A stretch of DNA of 22,550 nt, taken from Streptosporangiaceae bacterium (GTDB taxonomy: Bacteria > Actinomycetota > Actinomycetes > Streptosporangiales > Streptosporangiaceae). The translations under genes and the position numbers were made by a program. The stretch spans positions 1 to 22,550 of the forward strand of contig JAICWX010000128.1 in NCBI GenBank assembly GCA_025934635.1. The letters are read 5' to 3'. How positions within the stretch are numbered: position 1 is the stretch's first letter; each line of letters begins with the position of its first letter. Shown in pieces: positions 6,204 to 13,282 of this stretch. Below the pieces are notes generated by a model, which saw only the letters and a program-made list of their open reading frames with translations, ran no database searches and was not told where the DNA came from.

Positions 6204-7116
6204 CCAGCTCGCGGGTCTCCGTCAGCTCAGGCTGGCGCGGGGCGGGTACGGCGGCGGGCGGTCGGTGCGAGGCCGTGGTCGTGCGGGCCAGGAGAACCAC
6301 GCCGGTCATGACGACCAGCGCCTCGCCGGCTGCCCACAGGGGGTGGCCGAAGCTGGCCGGCTCGTGCAGGACCCAGGCCCCGAGCGCCACCGCGACCAGC
6401 GGGTCGGTGACCGTGTAGCCGGCCACGGCGACGCCGAGGTGCCCGCTCTTGTAGGCGCCCTGCTCGAGCAGCAGCCCGGTCACGGCGGTGACGGCGATGA
6501 CCGGTGTCACCCAGCCGATCAGGCCGGCCGCGCCGTGCAGTTCGACCCGGTGGGACAGCAAGCGAACGAGCGCGGCGGTGGTCCCGAAGGCGATGCCGGA
6601 ACCGCAGCCGAGCAGCAGGGTTCGCAGCGCGCCGGACGCCCGCAGCGCGACCAGGGTGAGTATCCCCAGGGCGCCGACGACCGCCGGGGCCAGCACGGCC
6701 AGGGCGCGCCCGGACAGGACGGGCTCGGCGGCGGAGACCTTCATCTGGGTGAGCAGCGCGGCCAGGCCGGCGACCATGACGGCCGCGGCGGCGAGCTCGC
6801 GCAGACGCGGCCGGCGGCGGGCGACCAGGGCCCCGATCGGCAGCGCGAACAGGACCGTGGTCACGCCGACCGGCTGGACGACCGCCAGCGGCGCCCACGC
6901 CAGGGCCAGCACGTGCAGCACCTCGCCGACCCCCATGACGGCGAAGCCGGCCAGCCAGATGGGGCGCCGCAGCACCTGCCACAGCAGTCCGGGGTGAACG
7001 ACGCGCTGAGTCGCCGTCGCGCTGGCTTCCTTCTGCTCCAGGGCGGCGCCGATGGCGTAGCACAGGGCCGCGAGCAGGGCCGCGGCCACCGCCGCGTATG
7101 CCGTCGAGATTCCCAT
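6187..7116 (-). CDS. DMT-superfamily transporter (NIPA/EamA-like)
   Basis: This 309-aa protein has about nine to ten hydrophobic helices in two repeats. The N-terminal LLAALCYAIGAALEQKEA and the PLAVVQPVGVTTVLFALPIGAL region match bacterial DMT proteins that score with the NIPA magnesium-transporter family; the second repeat holds TDPLVAVALGAWVLHEP, an EamA-type motif. Substrate cannot be told from sequence. The tail from about residue 283 is hydrophilic and probably cytoplasmic. ATG 7116 has a short AAGG ribosome site. The 3' end overlaps the convergent MFS gene by 17 bases, so their transcripts are complementary at the ends. It is divergent from the esterase gene, with a shared 145-base control region. 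Confidence 0.8.
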   Translation of the reverse strand: MGISTAYAAVAAALLAALCYAIGAALEQKEASATATQRVVHPGLLWQVLRRPIWLAGFAVMGVGEVLHVLALAWAPLAVVQPVGVTTVLFALPIGALVARRRPRLRELAAAAVMVAGLAALLTQMKVSAAEPVLSGRALAVLAPAVVGALGILTLVALRASGALRTLLLGCGSGIAFGTTAALVRLLSHRVELHGAAGLIGWVTPVIAVTAVTGLLLEQGAYKSGHLGVAVAGYTVTDPLVAVALGAWVLHEPASFGHPLWAAGEALVVMTGVVLLARTTTASHRPPAAVPAPRQPELTETRELVTTGS

Positions 7117-7161
7117 GCCTTAACTCTGCTCGCCGGGGGCCGCCGGCACATGCCAGCCAGG

Positions 7162-7179
7162 CCCCCAATCATTTGGGGG
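7162..7179. promoter_or_regulatory. Operator-like palindrome between DMT transporter and esterase genes
   Basis: A perfect 7-bp inverted repeat with a 4-nt spacer, CCCCCAA-TCAT-TTGGGGG, lies in the divergent intergenic region, 46 nt before the DMT start and 83 nt before the esterase start. It is followed by GATAACCCC, giving a further partial copy of the CCCC/GGGG half-site. A shared regulator is likely; its identity is unknown. Confidence 0.45.
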
Positions 7180-7261
7180 GATAACCCCACCTCACGGCGA
7201 TGTCAGCACCAAGGCGGCCACGCCCGGCCGGCCCGCCGCGCGGTGTGATGGGATCAATGCC

Positions 7262-8437
7262 ATGACAGCGGTCGAAGGGGATGTGGAGGCGGGCTTCGAG
7301 CGGGTCCGGGAGGCGTTCGGCGGCAACTTCGAGCACGGCGGTGACGTGGGAGCGGCGCTCTGCGTGTACCGGCACGGCCGCAAGGTGGTCGACCTGCGGG
7401 GCGGCCTGGCCGACGCCGGGGCGGGCCGCTCGTGGGCCCGGGACACGCTGCAGCTGGTGTACTCGGCGACCAAGGCCGCCACGGCGACCTGCGCGCACCT
7501 GCTGGCGCAGCGGGGCGAGCTCGACCTGGACCAGCCGGTGGCGTCCTACTGGCCCGAGTTCGCGGCGGCGGGCAAGGCGGAGATCCCGGTCCGCTGGCTG
7601 CTGTCGCACCGGGCCGGGCTGCCCGTCATCGACCGGCCCATCCTGCTGGACGCCCTGCTGGCCTGGGATCCGATGACGGCCGCGCTGGCGGCCCAGCGGC
7701 CGGTGTGGGAGCCGGGCACCGCCCACGGGTACCACGGCCGGACCTACGGCTGGCTGGTCGGGGAGGTCATCAGGCGGGTCAGCGGCCGCAGCGTCGGGAC
7801 GTTCTTCGCCGACGAGATCGCCGGGCCGGCCGGGCTCGACTTCTTCATCGGGCTGCCGGCGGCCGAACGGGGGCGGGTCAGCCAGCTGGTCATCGACGAC
7901 CCGCCGGGACCCGAGACCGTCGCGGCCATCCCGATCGAGCAGGTTCCCGAGCAGTTCCGCCCGCTGCTGGCGGCGTTCTCCGATCCTGCTTCGCTGATGA
8001 ACCGGGCTTTCGGGCTCAGCGTGCCCGACATCGACTTCAACTCCCCCGCGGCGCAGGCGGCCGAGATCCCCTCGAGCAACGGGATCTGCACCGCGGACGG
8101 GCTGGCCCGGCTCTACGCCGGCCTGATCGGCGAGGTGGACGGCGTCCGGATCCTGGATCCGGACGCCACCGCGGCGGCGGCCGCGGAGCAGGCGGCCGGG
8201 ACCGACCAGGTGCTGCTGGTGCCCACCCGGTTCGCGTCGGGGTTCATGCTCCCGACGAGCGAGTCACCGCTGGGCGGGCCCAGCTCGTTCGGCCATCCGG
8301 GCCGTGGCGGGTCGCTCGGTTACGCCGACCCGGACAGCGGGATCGCGTTCGGCTACGTGGTCAGCCACATCCGGCAGGACATGAACGACACCCGCGCCGC
8401 CACCCTGGTCAACGCGGTCCGGGGCTGCCTGGGTTAA
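7262..8437 (+). CDS. Serine hydrolase, family VIII carboxylesterase (class C beta-lactamase fold)
   Basis: This 391-aa cytoplasmic protein has no signal peptide. The catalytic S-x-x-K motif is S68-A-T-K71, followed by the conserved helix of the fold. The tyrosine motif is W150-EPGTAHGY158, with Y158 the probable general base partner. The third motif, usually KTG in beta-lactamases, is H345-P-G within GHPGRGGSLGYADPDSG, which is characteristic of EstB-like family VIII esterases rather than true beta-lactamases. It probably hydrolyses short-chain esters; antibiotic hydrolysis is unlikely. ATG 7262 gives the full N-terminal helix. It stands alone, divergent from the DMT gene. A GC-rich hairpin 58 nt after the stop ends the transcript. 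Confidence 0.88.
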   Translation: MTAVEGDVEAGFERVREAFGGNFEHGGDVGAALCVYRHGRKVVDLRGGLADAGAGRSWARDTLQLVYSATKAATATCAHLLAQRGELDLDQPVASYWPEFAAAGKAEIPVRWLLSHRAGLPVIDRPILLDALLAWDPMTAALAAQRPVWEPGTAHGYHGRTYGWLVGEVIRRVSGRSVGTFFADEIAGPAGLDFFIGLPAAERGRVSQLVIDDPPGPETVAAIPIEQVPEQFRPLLAAFSDPASLMNRAFGLSVPDIDFNSPAAQAAEIPSSNGICTADGLARLYAGLIGEVDGVRILDPDATAAAAAEQAAGTDQVLLVPTRFASGFMLPTSESPLGGPSSFGHPGRGGSLGYADPDSGIAFGYVVSHIRQDMNDTRAATLVNAVRGCLG

Positions 8438-8440
8438 CGG

Positions 8441-8494
8441 CCTGCCTACGTCACCAACCAGACGAGCAGCACGGTCCCGGTGATCACGAACTAG
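8441..8494 (+). other. Short in-frame YVTN beta-propeller-like remnant
   Basis: After the esterase TAA (8435-8437) and one more codon, the same frame reads PAYVTNQTSSTVPVITN and then TAG. The string resembles one blade of the YVTN family beta-propeller repeat (typically YVTN-xxxxxVSVIDT). It may be the leftover end of a lost gene or a chance match. A stop-readthrough tail on the esterase would need evidence. Confidence 0.35.
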
Positions 8495-8495
8495 C

Positions 8496-8534
8496 CGGCG
8501 GGCCGGCCCGGCGCCCGTGCGGGCCGGCCCGCCG
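8496..8534. terminator. Bidirectional GC-rich terminator hairpin
   Basis: A perfect 14-bp stem (CGGCGGGCCGGCCC paired with GGGCCGGCCCGCCG) encloses an 11-nt loop and is followed by TTAACGG. It lies between the convergent esterase gene and the CU044_5270-type gene and could serve both. There is no long U tract, as is common in actinomycetes. Confidence 0.8.
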
Positions 8535-8542
8535 TTAACGGA

Positions 8543-9631
8543 TCAGCAGCTCACGACGGGCATGGACTTTTCCAGCCGGGACGGGGGAATGTCGGGCAGG
8601 CGGTTCACGACGGTCTCGCGGACCTGGGCGGTCGAGGCGATCACCGTGCCCGCCGGGCCCTCCCCCGCGACTGCCTTGGTCAGCACGCCACCCTCGCCGA
8701 TAAGCTGGTACGTCTTCGGGTCGAAGATCAGCGCCGCGCCCGACCGGGACACGCCGACGCCATCCCGGCCGACCGCGTTGGTCGCGTGCGGTACCACGCT
8801 GGCGCCGGGAATCGTCGCGGCGACCCGGTACAGGGCGGCGGCCAGCTTCGGCGGCACGAGCATCTCGCGCAGCATGTCGCCGATGTCGTTCCACGCCTGG
8901 GCATCGGGCCGGTTATCGCCGTTCAGGTGCTGGTAGATCCAGGTGCGCAGGCGGCCGGGGTCGGTCGGGAGCGAGGCCAGGAACGCGTACGTGCCCCGGG
9001 TGGGCGCCGTACCGGGGCAGCTGGTCACGGGCAGCGATATCCATTCGGCCGGATTGCCGCTGACCACGGGGGGAACCGGGCCCCAGGGCAGTTTGAGGTT
9101 GCTGTGCTGCACGATCTGCAGGAGCCCGGCCTGCTGGCCGTTCTCCGACTGCCAGATCTGCCGGCTGGTCCGGTACAGCCAGGACTTGCTGCTCGACCGG
9201 CCGACCTCGGTGCTGAGGTAGGTAGTCACGGAGGTGACGTAGATGAACTGGCCCGGACGCGGGACCGGCCTGGACGACGCGGCGGCCGCCGACGCCGCGC
9301 GGTTCAGCACATAGGCCGCGGTGAGCTCGGCTGGCCCGGATGCTGGCGGGGACGCAGACGCGGGGGCGGCGCCCGGACGGGGGCCGTGGATGGCCGGCCC
9401 CGGGAGCAGGCTGATCGTGAGGGCGGCGGCGGCCGCGGCGGCCGCGGCACCGATCAGGGTGGGGCGAAGCCAGCGTGTCCGGCGGGGGTGATCGCCGGTC
9501 TCCGCCGCGGCCTGAATCTCGGCGAGCAGCAGGCCCCGGGCCCGGTGCAGTTCCCCGGGCGCGCGGCCGGTCACGTCGGCCCGCAGGTCCTCGAGTTCCC
9601 GGATAGGTCCGGGATCAGTCAGGTCAGTCAT
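8543..9631 (-). CDS. CU044_5270 family protein, membrane-anchored sigma-factor partner
   Basis: This 362-aa protein has a cytoplasmic N-terminus of about 52 residues (PIRELEDLRADVTGRAPGEL region), a single transmembrane helix at about 57-76, an Ala/Pro/Ser linker and a large extracytoplasmic domain. The domain contains blocks typical of the CU044_5270 family: RPGQFIYVTSVTTY, a Trp-rich WLYRTSRQIWQSENG region and the C-terminal AALIFDPKTYQLIG. The layout is that of an anti-sigma factor, but the zinc-binding His-x3-Cys-x2-Cys motif is absent. A regulatory role over the upstream sigma factor is inferred from operon structure (8-base overlap) and family context. Two cysteines in the outer domain might form a disulfide. 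ATG 9631 keeps the full cytoplasmic part. Confidence 0.75.
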   Translation of the reverse strand: MTDLTDPGPIRELEDLRADVTGRAPGELHRARGLLLAEIQAAAETGDHPRRTRWLRPTLIGAAAAAAAAALTISLLPGPAIHGPRPGAAPASASPPASGPAELTAAYVLNRAASAAAASSRPVPRPGQFIYVTSVTTYLSTEVGRSSSKSWLYRTSRQIWQSENGQQAGLLQIVQHSNLKLPWGPVPPVVSGNPAEWISLPVTSCPGTAPTRGTYAFLASLPTDPGRLRTWIYQHLNGDNRPDAQAWNDIGDMLREMLVPPKLAAALYRVAATIPGASVVPHATNAVGRDGVGVSRSGAALIFDPKTYQLIGEGGVLTKAVAGEGPAGTVIASTAQVRETVVNRLPDIPPSRLEKSMPVVSC

Positions 9632-10241
9632 GGCTGTACTCCTCGGAATTAATGTCGTCGAGCGCCTCGCGGATCTTCCGGCGGGCGCGGTTCAGCCGGG
9701 ACCGGACCGTGCCCACGGGCACCTGCAGGGCCAGGGCCGCCTGGTCGTAGGTCAGTTCGGCCCAGTCCACCAGCAGCAAGGTGTCGCGGTCGGCGGGTTT
9801 CAGCCGGGCCAGGGCGGCCGCGATCACACGCCGCTGGCCGGTCGCGGCGACCCGGGCGACGACCTCGTCGGCGGGCGACTCGACGACGGCGCCGGCGTCG
9901 GCCCGGGCGAGCGCCCGGTAGAGCCTGACCTCGGCCTGCCGATGCCGGCTGATCATGTTGGTGGCGATGCCGAAGAGCCACGGCCCGGCGTCCCGGCGGG
10001 AGAGGTCATAGCGGTCCCGGCGGCGGAAGGCCACCAGGAAGGTCTCGCCGACCACGTCCTCGGCCGGGCCGGGCCCGAGCCGCCGGGCGGCGTAGCGGTG
10101 GATCTCGGTCGCATGCCGGTCGAAGATCGCGGCGAATGCCTCCGGTTCGGCACGCGAACGCTCGATCAGCGTCGCGTCGTCGGCCCGGTGATCCGCAGCG
10201 AGCGGCGGATCATCGCGGCCGAGGGTGGCGGGCTTCTCCAT
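9624..10241 (-). CDS. RNA polymerase sigma factor, ECF type (sigma-70 family)
   Basis: This 205-aa protein has region 2 at about residues 36-100, including DRHATEIHRYAARRLG, the core-binding AEDVVGETFLVAFRRRDRYD and the -10 recognition GPWLFGIATNMISRHRQ. Region 4 spans about 135-190, with LKPADRDTLLLVDWAELTYDQAALALQVPVGTVRSRLNRARRKIR forming the -35-binding helix-turn-helix. Region 3 is absent, as expected for ECF factors. It would direct core polymerase to a small stress or envelope regulon. The gene overlaps the membrane protein gene downstream by 8 bases, the usual sigma/partner arrangement. ATG 10241 has a GAAGGG ribosome site. A TCAC-TTGACC-GTGA inverted repeat lies about 20 nt upstream (within 10260-10275) in the 76-base gap from the ABC operon. 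Confidence 0.9.
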   Translation of the reverse strand: MEKPATLGRDDPPLAADHRADDATLIERSRAEPEAFAAIFDRHATEIHRYAARRLGPGPAEDVVGETFLVAFRRRDRYDLSRRDAGPWLFGIATNMISRHRQAEVRLYRALARADAGAVVESPADEVVARVAATGQRRVIAAALARLKPADRDTLLLVDWAELTYDQAALALQVPVGTVRSRLNRARRKIREALDDINSEEYSHD

Positions 10242-10317
10242 GCAGGACCCTTCCGTAGGTCACGGTCAAGTGAAGACACACCCCTTCTTCTTCGCAACCC
10301 CGGCCAGAGTTCACGAG

Positions 10318-11130
10318 CTACTCCCAGCGGAAGAAGCGGCGGGCCGCGAACCCGAAGATGACCGCGTAGGCGACCAGGACCAGCAGTGGCCTGGCCGGCG
10401 GGAAGCCGGCCTGCATCGAGTCCTGGATGGCCTCCACGGCCGCGCCGAGCGGGGTGTAGTTGCTGATGTCCTGCAGGAGCTGCGGCATCAGCGCGCGGGG
10501 CAGCCACAGGCCGGCGAAGAACATCAGCGGGATCAGCGCCAGCCGGCCGATGGCGTTCACGCTGCCGGAGGTCGGGGCGACCGCGGCGATCAGCAGTCCC
10601 AGGGCGAAGACCCCGGCGATGGCCAGCAGGCAGGACAACGCCAGGCCGGCCACGCTTTTCGGGGTCGCGGCCCCGAAGACGGTGACGCCCGCGAGGTTGA
10701 CGATCAGCAGGCCGGCCAGCGCGATGCTCAGCTGGACCACGACCTGCGCGGCGAGCAGCCAGGAGGGGGGTACCGGAGTGGTCGACAGGCGGCGCAGGAC
10801 GCCGAGCTCGCGGTAGGAGACCATCGGCCCCGGCACGCCGAGCAGGGCCAGCATGGTCAGCCCGAGCACCATGATGATGGGCAGGTAGGCGTCGAACAGG
10901 GTGAGCCCGCCCAGGGTCGAGACGACCGTGTTGGAGGAGGGCAGCGAGCCGAAGATGATCAGCAGGATCACCGGGAGGCCGATGCTGCCGATGAGGGGAA
11001 GCGGCTGCCTGCGGGCTAGCCGGGCCTCGTTGCGCACGATCTGGCCGAACGCGGCTCCGCGCGCCGTCCCGGGCAGCGGGAGCTGCCGCGCCCGTGGCAT
11101 GCCAGTGGTGTAGACGCCAGTGGAGTTCAT
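10318..11130 (-). CDS. ABC-2 type transporter permease
   Basis: This 270-aa protein has six hydrophobic segments. It has the ABC-2 permease features VRNEARLARRQP before helix 1, SYRELGVLRRLSTTPVPP in the cytoplasmic coupling region, and the C-terminal LPRALMPQLLQDISNYTPLGAAVEAIQDS motif typical of DrrB/NodJ-like exporters. It would pair with the ATPase encoded just upstream to export a hydrophobic compound or lipid. ATG 11130 overlaps the ATPase stop codon by 4 bases (ATGA), so I start it here, although the frame stays open further upstream through shadow sequence. The 76 bases between this gene and the sigma factor show no clear terminator, so some read-through into the sigma gene is possible. 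Confidence 0.88.
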   Translation of the reverse strand: MNSTGVYTTGMPRARQLPLPGTARGAAFGQIVRNEARLARRQPLPLIGSIGLPVILLIIFGSLPSSNTVVSTLGGLTLFDAYLPIIMVLGLTMLALLGVPGPMVSYRELGVLRRLSTTPVPPSWLLAAQVVVQLSIALAGLLIVNLAGVTVFGAATPKSVAGLALSCLLAIAGVFALGLLIAAVAPTSGSVNAIGRLALIPLMFFAGLWLPRALMPQLLQDISNYTPLGAAVEAIQDSMQAGFPPARPLLVLVAYAVIFGFAARRFFRWE

Positions 11131-12056
11131 GCCAGCGCCCCTTCGGAATGCAGGTGGCTTCCGGTCAGCTTGACGAAGGCGTCCTCGAGGTTCGAGGAGT
11201 CGAGCTGGACGTCGCGGGCGGTCACGCCGGCCGCGTGCAGGGTGAGGATCACGGCGTTGACGAGCTCGCCGCTCCCGGTGACGACGACGTGCTGGCCCAG
11301 GTGCTCGAGGCCGGTCACCTCGGGCAGCCCGGTCAGCAGCTGATCGTCGAACGGGGCCGAGGGCAGGAACCGGACGGTCTTGCCGCCGCGGGCCCGCTCG
11401 GCCAGGGCGGCCGGGGCATCCAGCGCCACGACCCGGCCGCTGTCGATCAGGGCCACCCGGTCGCAGAGCCGCTCGGCTTCCTCCATGAAGTGGGTGACCA
11501 GGACGATCGTCACGCCGCGGGCGCGGATGCCCTCGATGAGCTCCCAGGTGTCGCGGCGGGCCTGCGGGTCCAGGCCGGTGGTCATCTCGTCGAGCACCGC
11601 GACCTTCGGGCGGCCGATGAGGGCCAGCGCGACGGACAGCCGCTGCCGCTGGCCGCCGGACAGGGACTTGTAGTAGTCCCCGCGCTTGGAGCTGAGCCCG
11701 AGCACCTCGGTCAGCTCGTCCACGTCGGCCGGCTCGCGGTAGAAAGACCGGTACTCGTCGAGGATCTCGCCGACCCGCAGCTTGCCGGGCAGCGCGCCCG
11801 ACTGCAGCTGCACGCCCACGATCTCGCGGATCTCGTCCCGGTTTTGTCGCGAGTCGAGCCCGCGGATGCGGATCGAGCCCGCGTCGGCGGTCCTGAGCCC
11901 GATGGCGCACTCGACCGTGGTTGTCTTGCCTGCCCCGTTCGGGCCGAGAATGCCGAAGATCTCCCCTTCGGCGACGGACAGCGATACGTCGTCGACCGCG
12001 ACCAGCGGGCCGTACGTCTTGCGGAGGTGCTCGATCTCCACTGCTGGCAGTCCCAT
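11127..12056 (-). CDS. ABC transporter ATP-binding protein (DrrA/CcmA-like)
   Basis: This 309-aa ATPase carries Walker A GPNGAGKTT (38-46), a Q-loop at GVQLQ (81-85), the signature LSGGQ (132-136), Walker B VAVLDE (152-157), a D-loop GLDPQ and the switch His189 in LVTHF. After the nucleotide-binding domain, a C-terminal extension of about 90 residues ends in the DSSNLEDAFVKLTG motif, typical of the daunorubicin-resistance-type (DrrA) subfamily. It energises export through the ABC-2 permease encoded 4 bases overlapping downstream. The start ATG 12056 has a strong AAGGGAGGCGG ribosome site. The gene is divergent from the SPFH gene and has a consensus-like promoter within 80 bases. Substrate is unknown; self-resistance or lipid export are both possible. 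Confidence 0.92.
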   Translation of the reverse strand: MGLPAVEIEHLRKTYGPLVAVDDVSLSVAEGEIFGILGPNGAGKTTTVECAIGLRTADAGSIRIRGLDSRQNRDEIREIVGVQLQSGALPGKLRVGEILDEYRSFYREPADVDELTEVLGLSSKRGDYYKSLSGGQRQRLSVALALIGRPKVAVLDEMTTGLDPQARRDTWELIEGIRARGVTIVLVTHFMEEAERLCDRVALIDSGRVVALDAPAALAERARGGKTVRFLPSAPFDDQLLTGLPEVTGLEHLGQHVVVTGSGELVNAVILTLHAAGVTARDVQLDSSNLEDAFVKLTGSHLHSEGALA

Positions 12057-12067
12057 GACCGCCTCCC

Positions 12068-12096
12068 TTGATCCCGAAAACTGATATCACTATGAT
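12068..12096 (+). promoter_or_regulatory. Promoter for the SPFH/RHH operon
   Basis: TTGATC (12068-12073), a 17-nt spacer and TATGAT (12091-12096) make a near-consensus primary-sigma promoter on the plus strand, giving a leader of about 35 nt before ATG 12137. It overlaps the opposing promoter of the ABC operon. Confidence 0.65.
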
Positions 12097-12097
12097 A
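12085..12097. promoter_or_regulatory. Operator-like inverted repeat over the shared -10 boxes
   Basis: TATCA-CTA-TGATA is a perfect 5-bp inverted repeat with a 3-nt spacer that covers the -10 region of both divergent promoters. A protein bound here would block both transcripts. No obvious cognate regulator is encoded next to the ABC genes; the small RHH protein encoded downstream (13070-13273) is one candidate. Confidence 0.45.
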
Positions 12098-12121
12098 AGC
12101 AAGTAATATCTTGCCAGTCAA
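12092..12121 (-). promoter_or_regulatory. Promoter for the ABC exporter operon
   Basis: On the minus strand, TTGACT (12116-12121), an 18-nt spacer and TATCAT (12092-12097) form a near-consensus promoter, about 28 nt from ATG 12056 after the predicted start. Its -10 box is physically the same DNA as the -10 box of the opposing promoter. Confidence 0.65.
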
Positions 12122-12136
12122 CTGGAGGTGGTGGCG

Positions 12137-13057
12137 ATGGCCGCGGAGGTCCCGGTGGAGCTGAGTAGCTCCCCGCCGATGTCAGAGCACGGTGCCTGGT
12201 CCAGACCCGGCGTGCGGGTCCTGGTCGCCGGCATCGTGATGATCCTGGCCGGCGGCGCGCTGCTCGGCCTGGGCGTGGCCCTGGGCGCGCACGGCGCGGG
12301 CTCGCAGACGCTGATCGCGCTGGCCATCGTGGCGTTCATCGCGGCCCACTTCACCCTGCGCGGGCTGACGCCGGTGATATCCGGTGAGGCGCGGGTGGTG
12401 CAGCTGTTCGGCCGGTACCGGGGCACGGTGCGCGAGCCGGGGCTGCACTGGGTCAACCCGTTCGCCCGGCGGCTCAAGGTATCCACCCGGATCCGGAACC
12501 TCGAGACGGCGACGGCCAAGGTCAACGACCTTGACGGAAACCCGATCGAGATCGCCGCCGTGGTGGTCTGGCAGGTCCAGGACACCGCGCAGGCGCTCTA
12601 CTCGGTCGATGACTTCCTGAGCTTCGTCGCCATCCAGGCCGAGACCGCCGTCCGGCACATCGCGTCGAGCTACCCCTACACGGCCGGCGAGGGCGTTCTC
12701 TCGCTGCGCGAGAACGCCGACGTGATCACCGGGGAGCTGTCGACCGAGATATCGGCGCGAGTGCGGTCGGCCGGGGTGACGATCATCGAGTCGCGGCTGA
12801 CCCGGCTGTCCTATGCTCCGGAGATCGCCCAGGCCATGCTGCGCCAGCAGCAGGCCAGCGCCGTGGTCGGCGCGCGGACGCGGATCGTCGAGGGCGCGGT
12901 CGGCATGGTGCAGCTGGCGCTGCGGCGGCTGCAGGAGGAGGACGTGGTCGAGCTGGACGAGGAGCGGAAGGCCGCGATGGTGTCCAACCTGCTCGTGGTG
13001 CTGTGCAGCGAGCAGGCCACCCAGCAGGTCGTCAACACCGGCTCGCTCTACCAGTAG
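12137..13057 (+). CDS. SPFH/Band 7 (stomatin-like) membrane protein
   Basis: This 306-aa protein has two close hydrophobic segments at about 27-50 and 57-73, then an SPFH domain from about 80 to 260: [29 protein letters not shown], the [27 protein letters not shown] strand block, and a helical segment [32 protein letters not shown]. Such proteins form oligomeric membrane microdomain scaffolds. ATG 12137 is preferred over in-frame GTG 12128 because the ribosome site GGAGG (12124-12128) lies 8 nt before the ATG and overlaps the GTG. An RHH-type gene follows 12 bases after the stop, a pairing that suggests a functional unit. The gene is divergent from the ABC exporter operon and shares its control region. 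Confidence 0.85.
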   Translation: MAAEVPVELSSSPPMSEHGAWSRPGVRVLVAGIVMILAGGALLGLGVALGAHGAGSQTLIALAIVAFIAAHFTLRGLTPVISGEARVVQLFGRYRGTVREPGLHWVNPFARRLKVSTRIRNLETATAKVNDLDGNPIEIAAVVVWQVQDTAQALYSVDDFLSFVAIQAETAVRHIASSYPYTAGEGVLSLRENADVITGELSTEISARVRSAGVTIIESRLTRLSYAPEIAQAMLRQQQASAVVGARTRIVEGAVGMVQLALRRLQEEDVVELDEERKAAMVSNLLVVLCSEQATQQVVNTGSLYQ

Positions 13058-13069
13058 ATGGCCCGGTAA

Positions 13070-13273
13070 ATGGCAGAACGGAAGGGCATTCTGCTGCGGC
13101 TCGACCCGGCGGTGCACGACGCCCTGGCCCGGTGGGCCAGCGACGAGCTGCGCAGCACCAATGCCCAGATCGAGTTCCTGCTGCGCCGGGCGCTGGCCGA
13201 CGCGGGGCGGATGCCGGGCAAGGCGGGTGAAATGCGCAAGCCCGGCCGCCCGCGGACTAGGCCGCAGGACTGA
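13070..13273 (+). CDS. Small ribbon-helix-helix (Arc/CopG-like) protein
   Basis: This 67-aa basic protein fits the RHH fold: a beta strand GILLRLDP (residues 6-13), helix 1 AVHDALARWASDEL, a turn LRSTN and helix 2 AQIEFLLRRAL. The STNAQIEFLLRRAL sequence is the family's recognisable core. A proline/arginine-rich tail (KPGRPRTRPQD) may contact DNA non-specifically. RHH proteins bind operators as dimers, so this may regulate its own operon or the divergent ABC operon; that is inference. A toxin gene is not adjacent, so this is not an obvious toxin-antitoxin pair. A 4-codon frame (ATG GCC CGG TAA, 13058-13069) fills the gap to the SPFH stop and abuts this start, allowing translational coupling. 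Confidence 0.75.
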   Translation: MAERKGILLRLDPAVHDALARWASDELRSTNAQIEFLLRRALADAGRMPGKAGEMRKPGRPRTRPQD

Positions 13274-13282
13274 GGTCTGCGG

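Noticed and set aside
10225..11019. 264-aa plus-strand open frame
   Set aside because: Antisense to the ABC permease; Gln/Asp/Gly-rich with no domain. The permease on the other strand is clear.
11094..12071. 325-aa plus-strand open frame
   Set aside because: Antisense to the ABC ATPase, whose Walker motifs are unmistakable.
12128..12136. GTG 12128 as the SPFH start
   Set aside because: It overlaps the ribosome site GGAGG itself; ATG 12137 has ideal spacing.
13070..13273. Toxin-antitoxin system involving the RHH protein
   Set aside because: No toxin-like gene is adjacent; the upstream partner is an SPFH membrane protein and the downstream gene is convergent.
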